A DNA stretch of 21,315 nucleotides from an uncultured Flavobacterium sp. (GCA_946479395.1 CAMLFV010000013.1:1-21315), one strand, 5' to 3'; shown: positions 13,527 to 21,315, counted from the first letter of the stretch. The notes: generated from the sequence alone by a model not told the origin. A program made the numbers and translations.

Positions 13527-14829
13527 ATTTTACGTTTAAAATAAAATAGTTTTTCTTGCCTTTTTGTAACAACACAAACTGATTGTTTATTAAATCGTTT
13601 GTTGATAAACTAAAACCTTCTTGAACTTTTTCACGGTTTACAGAGATCGAATTTTCTGCTAAAGCTCTTCTCGCCTCTCCGTTCGATTTCATAAAACCCG
13701 ATTTAGTGTTTAAAACATCTACAATATCAATTCCTGCTTTTAAATCTTCCATAGAAATTTCGGCTTGCGGAACTCCATCGAAAACTTCTAAGAATGTTTT
13801 AGCATCTAATGCTTTTAAATCGTCTGCCGATGCATTTCCGAACAAAATTCCTGATGCTTTTACGGCATTTTCAAAATCTTCGCGCGAATGAACCATTACA
13901 GTTACTTCTTCTGCCAAACGTTTTTGTAACGGACGTAAATGCGGTGCTTCGTTATGTTCTGCTATTATTTTTTCGATTTCTTCTTTAGATAAGAAAGTAA
14001 AAATCTTGATGTATTTTTCTGCATCTGCATCAGCTGTATTCAACCAAAACTGGTAAAATTTGTACACTGATGTTTTATCGGCTGTTAACCAAATATTACC
14101 ACCTTCGCTTTTTCCAAATTTAGAACCATCGGCTTTTGTGATTAACGGACAAGTCATTGCATAAGCTTTTGCACGCTCATCGTTATCAACATTCATACGG
14201 CGTACCAATTCTGTTCCCGTAGTAATATTTCCCCACTGATCGCTTCCGCCCATTTGCAACAAACAGTTGTATTCTTTATTTAGGTGGTAAAAATCGTATC
14301 CTTGAATTAATTGGTATGTAAATTCGGTAAAACTCATTCCGGCACCATCACTTTCAAAACGTTTTTTTACTGAATCTTTTGCCATCATGTAATTTACTGT
14401 AATGCGCTTACCTACATCGCGAGCAAAAGCAATGAACGAAAAATCTTTCATCCAATCGTAATTGTTTACTAAAACCGGTGCGTTATCATCTTTCGCATCA
14501 AAATCTAAAAAACGAGATAACAAAGCTTTTATTCCGTTTACGTTTTTAGTAAGCGTAGCTTCGTCTAACAAATTTCTTTCGTCTGATTTTCCTGATGGAT
14601 CGCCAATCATACCGGTAGCACCACCAACCAAAGCGATTGGCTTGTGTCCGAAATTTCTTAAATGCTGTAATAAAATAATTGGTACTAAACTACCTATGTG
14701 TAATGAATCTGATGTTGGGTCGAAACCAATATATGCTGTAGTAGATTCTTTTGTTAATTGTTCTTCTGTTCCGGGCATCATGTCGTGAACAAGCCCGCGC
14801 CAGCGTAATTCTTCTACTAAATTTTTCAT
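13525..14829 (-). CDS. tyrS: Tyrosyl-tRNA synthetase
   Basis: The enzyme charges tRNA-Tyr with tyrosine in the cytoplasm. With the start at 14829 ([10 protein letters not shown]) the protein has 434 residues, normal for bacterial TyrRS. It shows AYIGFDPT (32-39), the HIGH-type motif HIGS (44-47), the tyrosine-site signature [12 protein letters not shown] (172-183), GGSDQWGNI (194-202), the KMSKS-type loop KFGKS (237-241) and a C-terminal S4 RNA-binding domain (about 370-434). The frame extends 17 codons upstream to an ATG at 14880, but that stretch contains the TATATTTG promoter and overlaps the preceding gene's terminator, so the longer start is rejected. It is transcribed on its own, separate from the DUF4296 gene behind it. 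Confidence 0.96.
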   Translation of the reverse strand: MKNLVEELRWRGLVHDMMPGTEEQLTKESTTAYIGFDPTSDSLHIGSLVPIILLQHLRNFGHKPIALVGGATGMIGDPSGKSDERNLLDEATLTKNVNGIKALLSRFLDFDAKDDNAPVLVNNYDWMKDFSFIAFARDVGKRITVNYMMAKDSVKKRFESDGAGMSFTEFTYQLIQGYDFYHLNKEYNCLLQMGGSDQWGNITTGTELVRRMNVDNDERAKAYAMTCPLITKADGSKFGKSEGGNIWLTADKTSVYKFYQFWLNTADADAEKYIKIFTFLSKEEIEKIIAEHNEAPHLRPLQKRLAEEVTVMVHSREDFENAVKASGILFGNASADDLKALDAKTFLEVFDGVPQAEISMEDLKAGIDIVDVLNTKSGFMKSNGEARRALAENSISVNREKVQEGFSLSTNDLINNQFVLLQKGKKNYFILNVK

Positions 14830-14846
14830 CTTTAAAATATTTTGTG

Positions 14847-14854
14847 CAAATATA
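14847..14854 (-). promoter_or_regulatory. -7 promoter element of tyrS
   Basis: The complement reads TATATTTG, an exact TAnnTTTG match, 17 bases before the tyrS ATG at 14829. The -33 position has only TTTC at 17 bp spacing. Confidence 0.6.
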
Positions 14855-14872
14855 GTATTTTCAAAAATAAAG

Positions 14873-14895
14873 AAAGCCACAAAAAATGTGACTTT
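14873..14895 (-). terminator. Terminator of the DUF4296 gene
   Basis: AAAGCCACA (14873-14881) pairs with TGTGACTTT (14887-14895) with one mismatch. On the minus strand a T-rich stretch follows, and the hairpin starts nine bases after the stop codon of the DUF4296 gene. Confidence 0.7.
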
Positions 14896-14903
14896 ACTAA
14901 TTA

Positions 14904-15302
14904 TTATTTGTTTCGGCGTAATGCTTTAAGTTCTTTTACGTTGATTACCGGGTTGAGTTTTTCTTCGGTTGAATCGGGTTTGGTAGCACGAACTTCTTCT
15001 AACTTTTTCTGAAGGCGTTTTTGAACCGAATCGTAAATCACCGCATACACATCGGGATCTTGTTGATAGATTTTTTGTGCTTTAATAAACTTTACACTAT
15101 CAATACCGTGCTTTTTCAAAATCTGTTTGTAATCTACAACGTATTGAACGGTATCGCGTCTGTTTGCGGTATTGCGTGCACTTGACGATACAGTTAGATC
15201 ATACAAAACATCTACCATTTTTCCTTGCGGAATTTCGGCTTTTTCTGTGTTTGAACAACTAACCAAAATGATTAAAAAAAATATTGAAACTAAATTTTTC
15301 AT
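14904..15302 (-). CDS. DUF4296 family lipoprotein
   Basis: The 132-residue protein has a lipoprotein signal with lipobox LVSC (acylated Cys16). The domain body carries [18 protein letters not shown] near residues 24-41 and a helical, charged central part ([18 protein letters not shown], about 58-75; [20 protein letters not shown], about 78-97), the pattern of DUF4296. The tail is Lys/Arg-rich. Function of the family is unknown; it is periplasmic or outer-membrane-facing by its anchor. It lies 115 bp after the dihydroorotase gene in the same direction, with a REP-like repeat in the gap and no clear promoter of its own, so it may be read through from the glycosyltransferase-dihydroorotase transcript. 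It ends at a terminator just before tyrS. Confidence 0.8.
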   Translation of the reverse strand: MKNLVSIFFLIILVSCSNTEKAEIPQGKMVDVLYDLTVSSSARNTANRRDTVQYVVDYKQILKKHGIDSVKFIKAQKIYQQDPDVYAVIYDSVQKRLQKKLEEVRATKPDSTEEKLNPVINVKELKALRRNK

Positions 15303-15338
15303 ACTTTTATATATGTGTATTTAAACTTCTTTTACGCG

Positions 15339-15414
15339 TTTTCGTCGGTTCGAGCTTGTCGAGAACTCTACTTCTCGTTACGCTCCACTTTGCTACGCTA
15401 TTCGAAGTGACGAA
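15339..15414. repeat. REP-like intergenic repeat with inverted arms
   Basis: Positions 15339-15366 are, on the reverse strand, a near copy of 19176-19202 (25 of 27 bases by eye; shared core TTCTCGAC and GCTCGAAC). Within this copy TTCGTCGGTTCGA (15341-15353) is an imperfect inverted match to TTCGAAGTGACGAA (15401-15414), so the segment can fold into a long hairpin in the transcript between the dihydroorotase and DUF4296 genes. Confidence 0.65.
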
Positions 15415-15417
15415 TTA

Positions 15418-16755
15418 TTATCTATTGAATAACAATCGTTTACCAAAACGTTCTTCGCTGATAACACCGTTTTCCATAACAATCTTTCCGTTTAAAACTG
15501 TTGACTGTACTTTTGTAGTAAAATCAACACCTTCAAAAGGCGACCAGCCGCATTTTGCCAACACGTTTTCTTTGGTAACCGTCCATTTTTCACTGTTTAA
15601 ATCAACCAAAGCTAAATCGGCAAAGAAACCTTCTTTTACAAAACCACGTTTTTCTATTTTGAACAAAATTGCCGGATTGTGCATCATTTTTTGAACGACT
15701 TTTTCTAACGATATCTTTCCTGCTTTTGCAAATTCCAACATGGTAATCAACGAATGTTGAACCAACGGTCCGCCAGACGGAGCTTGAGAATATTTTTGCG
15801 ATTTCTCTTCTAATGTATGCGGAGCATGATCGGTTGCAATAACATCGATACGATCATCTAACAAAGCTTCCCAAATTTTTTCTCGGTCACTTGCTGATTT
15901 TACCGCCGGATTCCATTTAATGAAATTTCCCTTGGTTTTATAATCTTCGTCTGAAAAATACAAGTGATGCACGCAAACTTCTGCAGTAATCATTTTTTCT
16001 TCTAACGGAATATCGTTTCTGAACAAATCGGTTTCAATTCCGGTGCTAATATGGAAAATATGCAAACGCGCGCCTGTTTTCTTCGCTAATTCAATTGCTT
16101 TTGAAGATGATTTGTAACACGCTTCGGCACTACGGATTACAGGATGTTGCGTTACCGGAATATCGTCGCCAAACTCTTCTTTTGCTTTTGAAAGATTTTC
16201 ACGAATGGTTTGTTCGTCTTCGCAGTGAACGGCAATCAGCATTTTGGTTGATGAGAATATTTTCTCCAGAACTTCTTCATTATCAACCAACATATTTCCT
16301 GTTGATGATCCTAAAAACAATTTAATTCCGGCAACATTACGCTGATTTGTCTTTAAAACTTCCTCTAAATTATCGTTGGTTCCGCCCATCATAAACGAAT
16401 AATTCGCATACGATGTATTGGCTGCAATTTGATATTTTTCTTCTAAAATTTCTTGCGTAACAGCGTTTGGAACCGTGTTTGGCTGTTCAATAAACGATGT
16501 AACTCCGCCTGCAATTGCTGCTTTAGATTCTGTTGCAATATTGCCTTTATGTGTCAATCCTGGTTCGCGAAAATGTACCTGATCATCAATCACTCCAGGA
16601 AAAATGTGCAATCCCGAAGCATCGATCACTTTATCGGCAGCAACCGTAATTTGTGTATCTATTTTAGAAATGATTTCGTTTTCGATAAAAATATCGGCTT
16701 TAAAAACTTTTCCTTCGTTAACTATGGTTCCGTTTTTAATTAAAAGAGTGCTCAT
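15418..16755 (-). CDS. pyrC: Dihydroorotase, class I type
   Basis: Dihydroorotase interconverts N-carbamoyl-aspartate and dihydroorotate, the third step of pyrimidine synthesis. The 445-residue protein is an amidohydrolase with the signature DDQVHFREPGLTHKG (57-71), the substrate-binding GGVTSFIEQPNT (83-94), GIKLFLGSSTGNM (143-155), metal-binding His177 in VHCED, His232/His235 in LHIFHIST, and the catalytic ATDHAPH with Asp309. The usual metal-binding H-x-H pair is Q-x-H here (Gln59, His61). I recall the same DDQVHFREPG in other Bacteroidota dihydroorotases, so it is probably a lineage trait, not a defect. The ATG directly abuts the TAA of the upstream glycosyltransferase gene, so the two are co-transcribed. 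An allantoinase is less likely given the close dihydroorotase motifs. Confidence 0.9.
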   Translation of the reverse strand: MSTLLIKNGTIVNEGKVFKADIFIENEIISKIDTQITVAADKVIDASGLHIFPGVIDDQVHFREPGLTHKGNIATESKAAIAGGVTSFIEQPNTVPNAVTQEILEEKYQIAANTSYANYSFMMGGTNDNLEEVLKTNQRNVAGIKLFLGSSTGNMLVDNEEVLEKIFSSTKMLIAVHCEDEQTIRENLSKAKEEFGDDIPVTQHPVIRSAEACYKSSSKAIELAKKTGARLHIFHISTGIETDLFRNDIPLEEKMITAEVCVHHLYFSDEDYKTKGNFIKWNPAVKSASDREKIWEALLDDRIDVIATDHAPHTLEEKSQKYSQAPSGGPLVQHSLITMLEFAKAGKISLEKVVQKMMHNPAILFKIEKRGFVKEGFFADLALVDLNSEKWTVTKENVLAKCGWSPFEGVDFTTKVQSTVLNGKIVMENGVISEERFGKRLLFNR

Positions 16756-17478
16756 TTATAATTTATTAAATAGTTTTTTAAATCGTAATTGTAAAACGCC
16801 CAGAACGGCTTCTTTAATAATACTGCCCGACATTTTTGATTTTCCTTTGGTTCGATCGGTAAAAATAATGGGCACTTCTACCAGCTTAAAGTTACGTGAA
16901 AATGCGCGATATTTCATTTCGATCTGAAAGGCGTATCCCACAAATTTAATTTTATCGAGATTAATCTGCTCTAAAACCGAACGATGATAACAAATAAAAC
17001 CCGCCGTGGTATCCATAACATTCATGCTGGTAACAAAACGCACGTAAACCGATGCAAAGTACGACAATAATACGCGACTTAACGGCCAGTTCACCACATT
17101 TACGCCTTTTACGTAGCGCGAACCTATAGAAACATCGGCTACATTTTTACACACTTCCAACAATTTTGGTAAATCGTTTGGATTGTGCGAAAAATCGGCA
17201 TCCATTTCAAAAATATATTCGTATTGATGCTTTAACGACCATTTAAAACCAGCTACATAAGCAGTTCCCAGTCCGTTTTTCTTTAATCTTTTCTTTAAGA
17301 AAATCCTATCAGGGAATTCTTCTGCAATTTGTAATACTTTCTGCGAAGTTCCGTCAGGCGAATTATCATCAACCACCAAAACATCAATGGGTGTGTCCAA
17401 ATTCATAACCGCACGTAAAATATCTTCGATATTTTCTATTTCGTTAAAAGTAGGTATTACAACTATATTTTGCTTCAT
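16756..17478 (-). CDS. Polyprenol monophosphomannose synthase-like glycosyltransferase (GT2)
   Basis: The 240-residue protein is a GT-A fold family 2 glycosyltransferase close to dolichol/polyprenol-phosphate mannose synthases. It has IPTFNEIENI (8-17), the nucleotide-binding VVDDNSPDGT (35-44), GLGTAYVAGF (69-78), the metal-binding EMDADFSH (91-98) and, further on, SRYVKG, TTAGFICYHR, FQIEMKYRA and FTDRTKGKSKMS. There is no C-terminal transmembrane domain, so it is a soluble or peripheral enzyme acting on a membrane lipid. The sugar is probably mannose from GDP-mannose, by family only. It is the first gene of an operon with dihydroorotase (zero-base gap). The exact TACATTTG promoter element lies 14 bases before its ATG. 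The role of this lipid-linked sugar in this organism is not shown. Confidence 0.88.
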   Translation of the reverse strand: MKQNIVVIPTFNEIENIEDILRAVMNLDTPIDVLVVDDNSPDGTSQKVLQIAEEFPDRIFLKKRLKKNGLGTAYVAGFKWSLKHQYEYIFEMDADFSHNPNDLPKLLEVCKNVADVSIGSRYVKGVNVVNWPLSRVLLSYFASVYVRFVTSMNVMDTTAGFICYHRSVLEQINLDKIKFVGYAFQIEMKYRAFSRNFKLVEVPIIFTDRTKGKSKMSGSIIKEAVLGVLQLRFKKLFNKL

Positions 17479-17492
17479 AAAAAAATATTGCT

Positions 17493-17500
17493 CAAATGTA
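17493..17500 (-). promoter_or_regulatory. -7 promoter element of the glycosyltransferase-dihydroorotase operon
   Basis: The complement reads TACATTTG, an exact TAnnTTTG match. The octamer CTACATTT occurs twice on this strand (complement of 17494-17501 and 17510-17517), 16 bp apart. Confidence 0.55.
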
Positions 17501-17560
17501 GCTTTTTTTAAATGTAGTTTTCTTAATAAAATTAAAAGGTTTTATTCCGCATAAAATTAG

Positions 17561-17568
17561 TATTTTTA
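17561..17568 (+). promoter_or_regulatory. Weak -7 element for the DUF4271 gene
   Basis: TATTTTTA matches TAnnTTTG except at the last base and lies nine bases before the ATG at 17577, so the transcript would be almost leaderless. Confidence 0.3.
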
Positions 17569-17576
17569 CAGCGTTT

Positions 17577-18245
17577 ATGGAAATAGATTTTTTAGATAGA
17601 AACAATTTTTCTCTTGATTGGGCAACGGTTTTACTTACAATAACCTTTGCCACAATTGTTATTACCCGACTTACGTTTCCAAACCGGTTTGATGATTTTA
17701 TAAAACTGGCTTTTTCTAATAAATATCTTTCTACGTACCGCGACAGCAATAATATGAAAAGTGGTTTTACCATAAGTATGTTTTTTGTACAAATGGTCTC
17801 GTTTAGTCTGTTTGTGCATTATATAATAAGCCTTACCGGTTTTTCTAGCCTAACTTATTTCCCAACGTATCTGCGTATTTTAAGCATTCTGCTATTTTTT
17901 GTTCTTGTGAAATACTTTGTAGAAAAGATTATTGCGGTTTGTTTTAATATGGAAGAATTTGCCGAACAGTACAATTTGGTTAAGGTTAGTTACCGATCTT
18001 ATTTAGGATTACTATTACTACCTGTTGTTGCCATTTTATTTTACAACCGTTTTTCGTTTGATTATTTTATATGGGTAGTATCGGGCGTTTTCGTGTTATT
18101 TAACACCATTTTGTTTATTCTTCTCTTAAAAAACTATCAAAAAGTATTTAGTCAGTTTTTGTTTTATTTTATTTTGTATCTTTGCACCTTTGAAATAGCA
18201 CCCTACGTTATCTTATATAACTGGTTTGTTATATCTAAGACCTAA
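17577..18245 (+). CDS. DUF4271 family integral membrane protein
   Basis: The 222-residue protein has about six hydrophobic helices (roughly 16-36, 67-90, 97-118, 140-160, 164-186 and 194-216). A conserved-looking cytoplasmic segment lies near 46-60 (SNKYLSTYRDSNNMK), and another polar one, CFNMEEFAEQYN, near 123-134. This layout is that of DUF4271, a family of unknown function found in Bacteroidota. It lies 12 bp before hemD in the same direction, a pairing that suggests co-transcription; a separate promoter-like element near its 3' end may also feed hemD. Function is unknown. Confidence 0.78.
   Translation: MEIDFLDRNNFSLDWATVLLTITFATIVITRLTFPNRFDDFIKLAFSNKYLSTYRDSNNMKSGFTISMFFVQMVSFSLFVHYIISLTGFSSLTYFPTYLRILSILLFFVLVKYFVEKIIAVCFNMEEFAEQYNLVKVSYRSYLGLLLLPVVAILFYNRFSFDYFIWVVSGVFVLFNTILFILLLKNYQKVFSQFLFYFILYLCTFEIAPYVILYNWFVISKT
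18158..18184 (+). promoter_or_regulatory. Internal promoter for hemD inside the DUF4271 gene
   Basis: TATCTTTG (18177-18184) is an exact TAnnTTTG match with TTTG at 18158-18161 upstream (15 bp spacer, shorter than usual). It lies 73 bases before the hemD ATG, within coding sequence. Confidence 0.45.
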
Positions 18246-18257
18246 AGCACAAATACC

Positions 18258-19001
18258 ATGAAAGTGAAATCAATTTTGGTGTCGCAACCAGAACCTAAAG
18301 TGGAGAATTCTCCGTATTTCGACATACAGCAGAAATACAAAGTAAAAATTGACTTTAGACCTTTCATTCACGTTGAAGGTGTAAACGCCAAAGAAGTGCG
18401 TCAACAAAAAATTGACCTAAACAACTATACCTCTATTATTCTTACAAGCAAAAACTCTGTAGATCATTATTTCAGAGTTGCAGAAGAAATGCGTTTTAAA
18501 GTTCCTGAAACAATGAAATATTTCTGTCAGTCCGAAGCTATTGCTTATTACCTGCAGAAATACGTTGTTTACCGTAAACGTAAAATTTATGTTGGACAGA
18601 AAGATTTTGCTGATTTATCGCCACTTATTAAGAAATTTAAAGACGACAAGTTTTTATTGCCGGCATCGGACAAATTAAATGATGATGTTCCACAAACCCT
18701 TAATGATTTAGGTGTAAACTGGACACAAGGAATATTTTTCCGTACAGCAATGAGTGATTTGTCTGATTTAGCTGATGTAAAATACGATGTTTTATGCTTT
18801 TTCAGTCCAACCGGAATTAATTCGTTGTTTAAAAACTTCCCCGATTTTGTTCAAGACAACACAAGAATTGGTGTTTTTGGAAGCACAACAAAGAAAGAAG
18901 CCGAACTTTTTGGTTTACGTGTCGATATTATGGCACCAACACCCGAAGCGCCATCAATGACAATGGCTATCGATCAATATCTAGCAAAAGTTAACAAATA
19001 A
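18258..19001 (+). CDS. hemD: Uroporphyrinogen-III synthase
   Basis: HemD closes hydroxymethylbilane to uroporphyrinogen III in heme synthesis. The 247-residue protein has the two-domain layout of the weakly conserved HemD family: ILVSQPEPK near the N-terminus, the segment YTSIILTSKNSVDHYF (about 56-71), a hinge with FLLPASDKLNDDVPQTLNDLG (about 134-154), then CFFSPTGINSLFKNFP (about 187-202), IGVFGSTTKKEAELFGL (about 210-226) and a closing PEAPSMTMAIDQYL. The serine/threonine-rich turns SKNS and SPTG are usual substrate-contact positions. Length is normal. It follows the DUF4271 gene by 12 bp, has a possible internal promoter, and is closed by a strong terminator. Other heme genes are not in the window. 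Confidence 0.88.
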   Translation: MKVKSILVSQPEPKVENSPYFDIQQKYKVKIDFRPFIHVEGVNAKEVRQQKIDLNNYTSIILTSKNSVDHYFRVAEEMRFKVPETMKYFCQSEAIAYYLQKYVVYRKRKIYVGQKDFADLSPLIKKFKDDKFLLPASDKLNDDVPQTLNDLGVNWTQGIFFRTAMSDLSDLADVKYDVLCFFSPTGINSLFKNFPDFVQDNTRIGVFGSTTKKEAELFGLRVDIMAPTPEAPSMTMAIDQYLAKVNK

Positions 19002-19006
19002 CATAT

Positions 19007-19034
19007 AAAAGCCTCTTCGATTGAAGAGGTTTTT
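19007..19034 (+). terminator. Rho-independent terminator after hemD
   Basis: CCTCTTC (19012-19018) pairs with GAAGAGG (19023-19029) across a GATT loop, flanked by an A run before and a T run after. Confidence 0.88.
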
Positions 19035-19071
19035 CATTTTTAAAAAATAATTTAATTGACTATCAGGAACA

Positions 19072-19228
19072 TTATACCAAAATATAATTGATCTACATCT
19101 ACAGATAGCCGTCCCTTCGAGTAGATTTTCGTAATGAAATGGAGGAAAATTGTATCGAGAAGTTTTATATTGAAAGTTCTCGACAGGCTCGAACTGACGA
19201 AAGCTTGATAATTCTATTTTTGGTATAA
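19072..19228. repeat. 157-bp MITE-like element with terminal inverted repeats and internal REP
   Basis: The left end TTATACCAAAATATAATT (19072-19089) and the right end AATTCTATTTTTGGTATAA (19210-19228) are inverted repeats: the outer 11 bases match exactly, and the rest matches with one indel and one mismatch. Inside is TGTATCGAGAA (19151-19161), which can pair with TTCTCGACA (19177-19185), and the dispersed repeat 19176-19202 shared with 15339-15366. No coding potential is seen. No clear target-site duplication was found. It sits between the hemD terminator and the convergent lipoprotein gene. Confidence 0.6.
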
Positions 19229-19260
19229 ACTTTCCGATAATCATTTAATTTTATTGAAAA

Positions 19261-19800
19261 TTAATCATTTGTTGTTTTAGCTTCAATATCTATTTTACCG
19301 GACGATAAATGAACAGGATCCATATATGTCATATCAAACGGATCAGCTGATCTATGTACATAACCTTCAAAACTTCCTGTTATTCTGCCGTTTTCCATTT
19401 TTAAATCTATGTTAAAAGGCGAACCGTGTTCTGACATAATATATTGATAAACATAGGCATATACATTATAGGGATATTCTGATCCCGGTTTAAAAGATGT
19501 AAACTCAATACCGGCAAATTCCACATTATTTTTAAAATCGGTTTTAAATAATAACAGTACTCTGTTTTTATGTTTTTCGTCAATAACAATTTCAGCTTCT
19601 GCAAAAAAACCAATCAGTTCTCTGTTTTCATTCGTGTATTTACCGTGATGAAAGTTTTTAAAATCAAACTGTTTACCTTCATATCCCAGCGAAACAACAT
19701 CTTTAGATTCTGGCGTTTGTAGAGCTATTGCATCATCATTACTACACGCAGCAATCATTATACAACTAAATAGCAGTAAAAATTGTTTAACTATTTTCAT
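19261..19800 (-). CDS. Lipoprotein of unknown function
   Basis: The 179-residue protein has a lipoprotein signal with lipobox IAAC (acylated Cys19) followed by SNDD, an acidic stretch like the surface-export signal of Bacteroidota lipoproteins. The rest is predicted as beta-rich, with alternating hydrophobic strands (AEIVIDEKHKNRVLLLFK, GIEFTSFKPG, YAYVYQYIMSEHG, GRITGSFEGYVH), suggesting one beta-barrel or sandwich domain. No family was recognised. It is a single gene, divergent from the fumarase gene. A near-match to the -7 element (TATATTTA on the minus strand) lies in the 142-bp divergent gap. Its 3' end abuts the MITE-like element at 19072-19228, with no evident hairpin terminator of its own. 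Confidence 0.65.
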   Translation of the reverse strand: MKIVKQFLLLFSCIMIAACSNDDAIALQTPESKDVVSLGYEGKQFDFKNFHHGKYTNENRELIGFFAEAEIVIDEKHKNRVLLLFKTDFKNNVEFAGIEFTSFKPGSEYPYNVYAYVYQYIMSEHGSPFNIDLKMENGRITGSFEGYVHRSADPFDMTYMDPVHLSSGKIDIEAKTTND

Positions 19801-19910
19801 AATCTTTTTTTATTGTTATTATGATAAATATAATAATTTATTTTCTATTGAAACTAATTTGTGAACTTCTAATTTAGAATCAGTTTAAGTTTCTAACTTT
19901 CTTATTTTCG

Positions 19911-19918
19911 TAATTTTG
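19911..19918 (+). promoter_or_regulatory. -7 promoter element of the fumarase gene
   Basis: TAATTTTG is an exact TAnnTTTG match, 24 bases before the ATG at 19943. The -33 region has only a TTTC-like element. Confidence 0.6.
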
Positions 19919-19942
19919 CAGTTTAAAAAACTAACAACAAAA

Positions 19943-21315
19943 ATGATTGATTTTCTATATCAGGATTCGTATCCTGTACAAAAAGATGATACACAGTATC
20001 GTAAAATTTCTTCAGATTACGTAAAAATTGAAAACTTAGGAGATCGCGAAATTTTAACGGTTGATCCGAAAGGATTGGAATTATTGGCAGAAACAGCAAT
20101 GACCGATGTTTCGTTTATGCTACGTACTTCGCATTTAGAAAAATTACGTGCTATTATTGATGATCCCGAAGCGACAGACAACGACCGTTTTGTTGCTTAC
20201 AATTTATTACAAAATGCAGCTGTGGCTGTTGGCGGCGAATTACCATCGTGTCAAGATACAGGAACGGCAATTGTAATGGCAAAAAAAGGCGAAAATGTTT
20301 ATACCGGAATTGATGATGCAGAAGCGTTATCAAAAGGTATTTTCAACACGTATATCAACAAAAATTTACGTTATTCTCAAATCGTTCCAATTTCAATGTT
20401 CGAAGAGAAAAACTCAGGATCAAACCTTCCTGCACAAATAGACATTTATTCTAAAAAAGGAAATTCGTACGAATTCCTGTTCCTTGCAAAAGGCGGCGGA
20501 TCGGCAAATAAAACTTTCTTATATCAACAGACAAAATCGTTATTAAACGATAAATCGTTAGAAGCTTTCATAAAAGCAAAAATCATGGATTTGGGAACGG
20601 CTGCTTGTCCACCCTATCACTTGGCGTTGGTTATTGGCGGAACTTCTGCCGAAGCAACATTAGCAACCGTTAAAAAAGCATCTGCGGGATATTACGACCA
20701 CTTACCAACAACTGGAAACATGGCGGGACAAGCGTTTCGCGATTTGGAATGGGAAAAACGCATACAGCAAATTTGCCAGGAATCTGGTGTAGGTGCGCAA
20801 TTTGGCGGTAAATATCTGGTGCACGACGTTCGTGTAATTCGTTTGCCACGCCACGCAGCATCTTGCCCCGTTGGTTTGGGTGTTTCCTGTTCTGCCGATA
20901 GAAATATCAAAGGAAAAATTACTGCTGATGGTATTTTTGTAGAACAGTTAGAAACAAATCCTGCGAGATTATTGCCAGAAACGGCTCCGCATTTAGAAGA
21001 ACCGGTACATATTGATTTGGATCAGCCAATGGATCAGATTTTGGCAGAATTAACCAAACATCCAATCAAAACCCGATTAATGTTAAACGGAACCGTTATT
21101 GTTGCCCGCGATATTGCACATGCAAAAATCAAGGAAATGCTGGATAACGGCGAACCAATGCCGGAATATTTTAAAAACCACCCAGTTTATTACGCAGGAC
21201 CTGCAAAAACTCCGGAAGGAATGGCTTCAGGATCTTTTGGACCAACAACTGCAGGACGTATGGACAGTTATGTTGATTTATTTCAAGAAAACCGTGGATC
21301 TATGATTATGTTGGC
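19943..21315 (+). CDS. Class I (iron-sulfur) fumarate hydratase, 3' partial
   Basis: The enzyme hydrates fumarate to malate in the TCA cycle using an oxygen-sensitive [4Fe-4S] cluster. The frame is open from ATG 19943 to the window end (457 codons; family length is about 540, so roughly 80 residues are missing). Cluster ligands are Cys103 (SCQDTGTA), Cys222 (ACPPYHL) and Cys316 (SCSADRN). The spacings of 119 and 94 equal those I recall for E. coli FumA (105, 224, 318). Both the alpha region (to about 290) and the start of the beta-type region (from about 345: [52 protein letters not shown]) are present, so it is the single-chain type, not the split one. The nearby L(+)-tartrate dehydratase family is similar but shorter. 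It has its own promoter. Confidence 0.94.
   Translation, partial: MIDFLYQDSYPVQKDDTQYRKISSDYVKIENLGDREILTVDPKGLELLAETAMTDVSFMLRTSHLEKLRAIIDDPEATDNDRFVAYNLLQNAAVAVGGELPSCQDTGTAIVMAKKGENVYTGIDDAEALSKGIFNTYINKNLRYSQIVPISMFEEKNSGSNLPAQIDIYSKKGNSYEFLFLAKGGGSANKTFLYQQTKSLLNDKSLEAFIKAKIMDLGTAACPPYHLALVIGGTSAEATLATVKKASAGYYDHLPTTGNMAGQAFRDLEWEKRIQQICQESGVGAQFGGKYLVHDVRVIRLPRHAASCPVGLGVSCSADRNIKGKITADGIFVEQLETNPARLLPETAPHLEEPVHIDLDQPMDQILAELTKHPIKTRLMLNGTVIVARDIAHAKIKEMLDNGEPMPEYFKNHPVYYAGPAKTPEGMASGSFGPTTAGRMDSYVDLFQENRGSMIML

Noticed and set aside
15284..15694. 136-codon plus-strand frame across the gap between the DUF4296 and dihydroorotase genes
   Set aside because: It spans the REP-like repeat and runs antisense to the conserved dihydroorotase C-terminus.
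17492..17773. 93-codon minus-strand frame upstream of the glycosyltransferase gene
   Set aside because: Antisense to the DUF4271 gene start; it overlaps the promoter region and lacks protein-like composition.
18981..19244. 87-codon minus-strand frame across the MITE-like element
   Set aside because: It covers the hemD terminator and the inverted-repeat element; the non-coding repeat structure explains the sequence better.
20670..20910. Two minus-strand frames near the end of the window
   Set aside because: Antisense shadows of the class I fumarase, whose full plus-strand frame is open from 19943 to the end.

Overview
The window is about 21 kb of AT-rich chromosome that reads as family Flavobacteriaceae (phylum Bacteroidota). 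The evidence is fourfold. Several secreted proteins end in type IX secretion system (T9SS) type A sorting domains. Many genes are preceded by the Bacteroidota promoter element TAnnTTTG and have A-rich leaders instead of Shine-Dalgarno sites. DUF4271 and DUF4296 genes are present. Three lipoprotein signals are seen, two of them with acidic residues just after the lipobox Cys. The genus cannot be fixed from sequence alone.

Layout. (1) 1-2493: the 3' end of a secreted RCC1-repeat/T9SS protein faces a tightly overlapped minus-strand operon of trmB, a LysE-like exporter and an alkyltransferase-like (ATL) DNA repair protein. (2) 2610-2900: a small orphan membrane protein. (3) 2918-9426: a PhoB/PhoR-like two-component pair is divergent from a large TonB-dependent receptor, a probably surface-exposed beta-helix-like lipoprotein and a 116-aa protein that is almost only a T9SS sorting domain. 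The 180-bp divergent region holds direct repeats of a TTAACA-like hexamer in 11-bp register, the layout expected for PhoB/PhoP-type regulators. Related hexamers recur before the lipoprotein gene. (4) 9545-11712: two secreted T9SS cargo proteins with unrelated N-terminal parts and nearly the same sorting domain. (5) 11795-13431: an orphan LuxE-like acyl-activating enzyme, a short non-coding region dense in inverted repeats, and an XRE regulator with a canonical promoter and a palindrome at its start. (6) 13525-17478, minus strand: tyrS under its own promoter, a DUF4296 lipoprotein, dihydroorotase, and a polyprenol-phosphate-mannose-synthase-like glycosyltransferase. (7) 17577-19001: a DUF4271 membrane protein and hemD. 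(8) 19072-19228: a 157-bp MITE-like element with imperfect terminal inverted repeats and an internal repeat shared with 15339-15366. (9) 19261-21315: an unknown lipoprotein, and a class I [4Fe-4S] fumarase that runs off the window end.

Most of the window is ordinary flavobacterial housekeeping. The most interesting part is 2918-9426: a regulator pair, its apparent operator array, and an outer-membrane uptake or surface module beside it. Phosphate-starvation control is an inference from operator form and regulator family only; no pst or phosphatase gene is present to confirm it. No tRNA, rRNA, CRISPR array or transposase gene was seen, and no gap longer than 300 bases lacks a gene.
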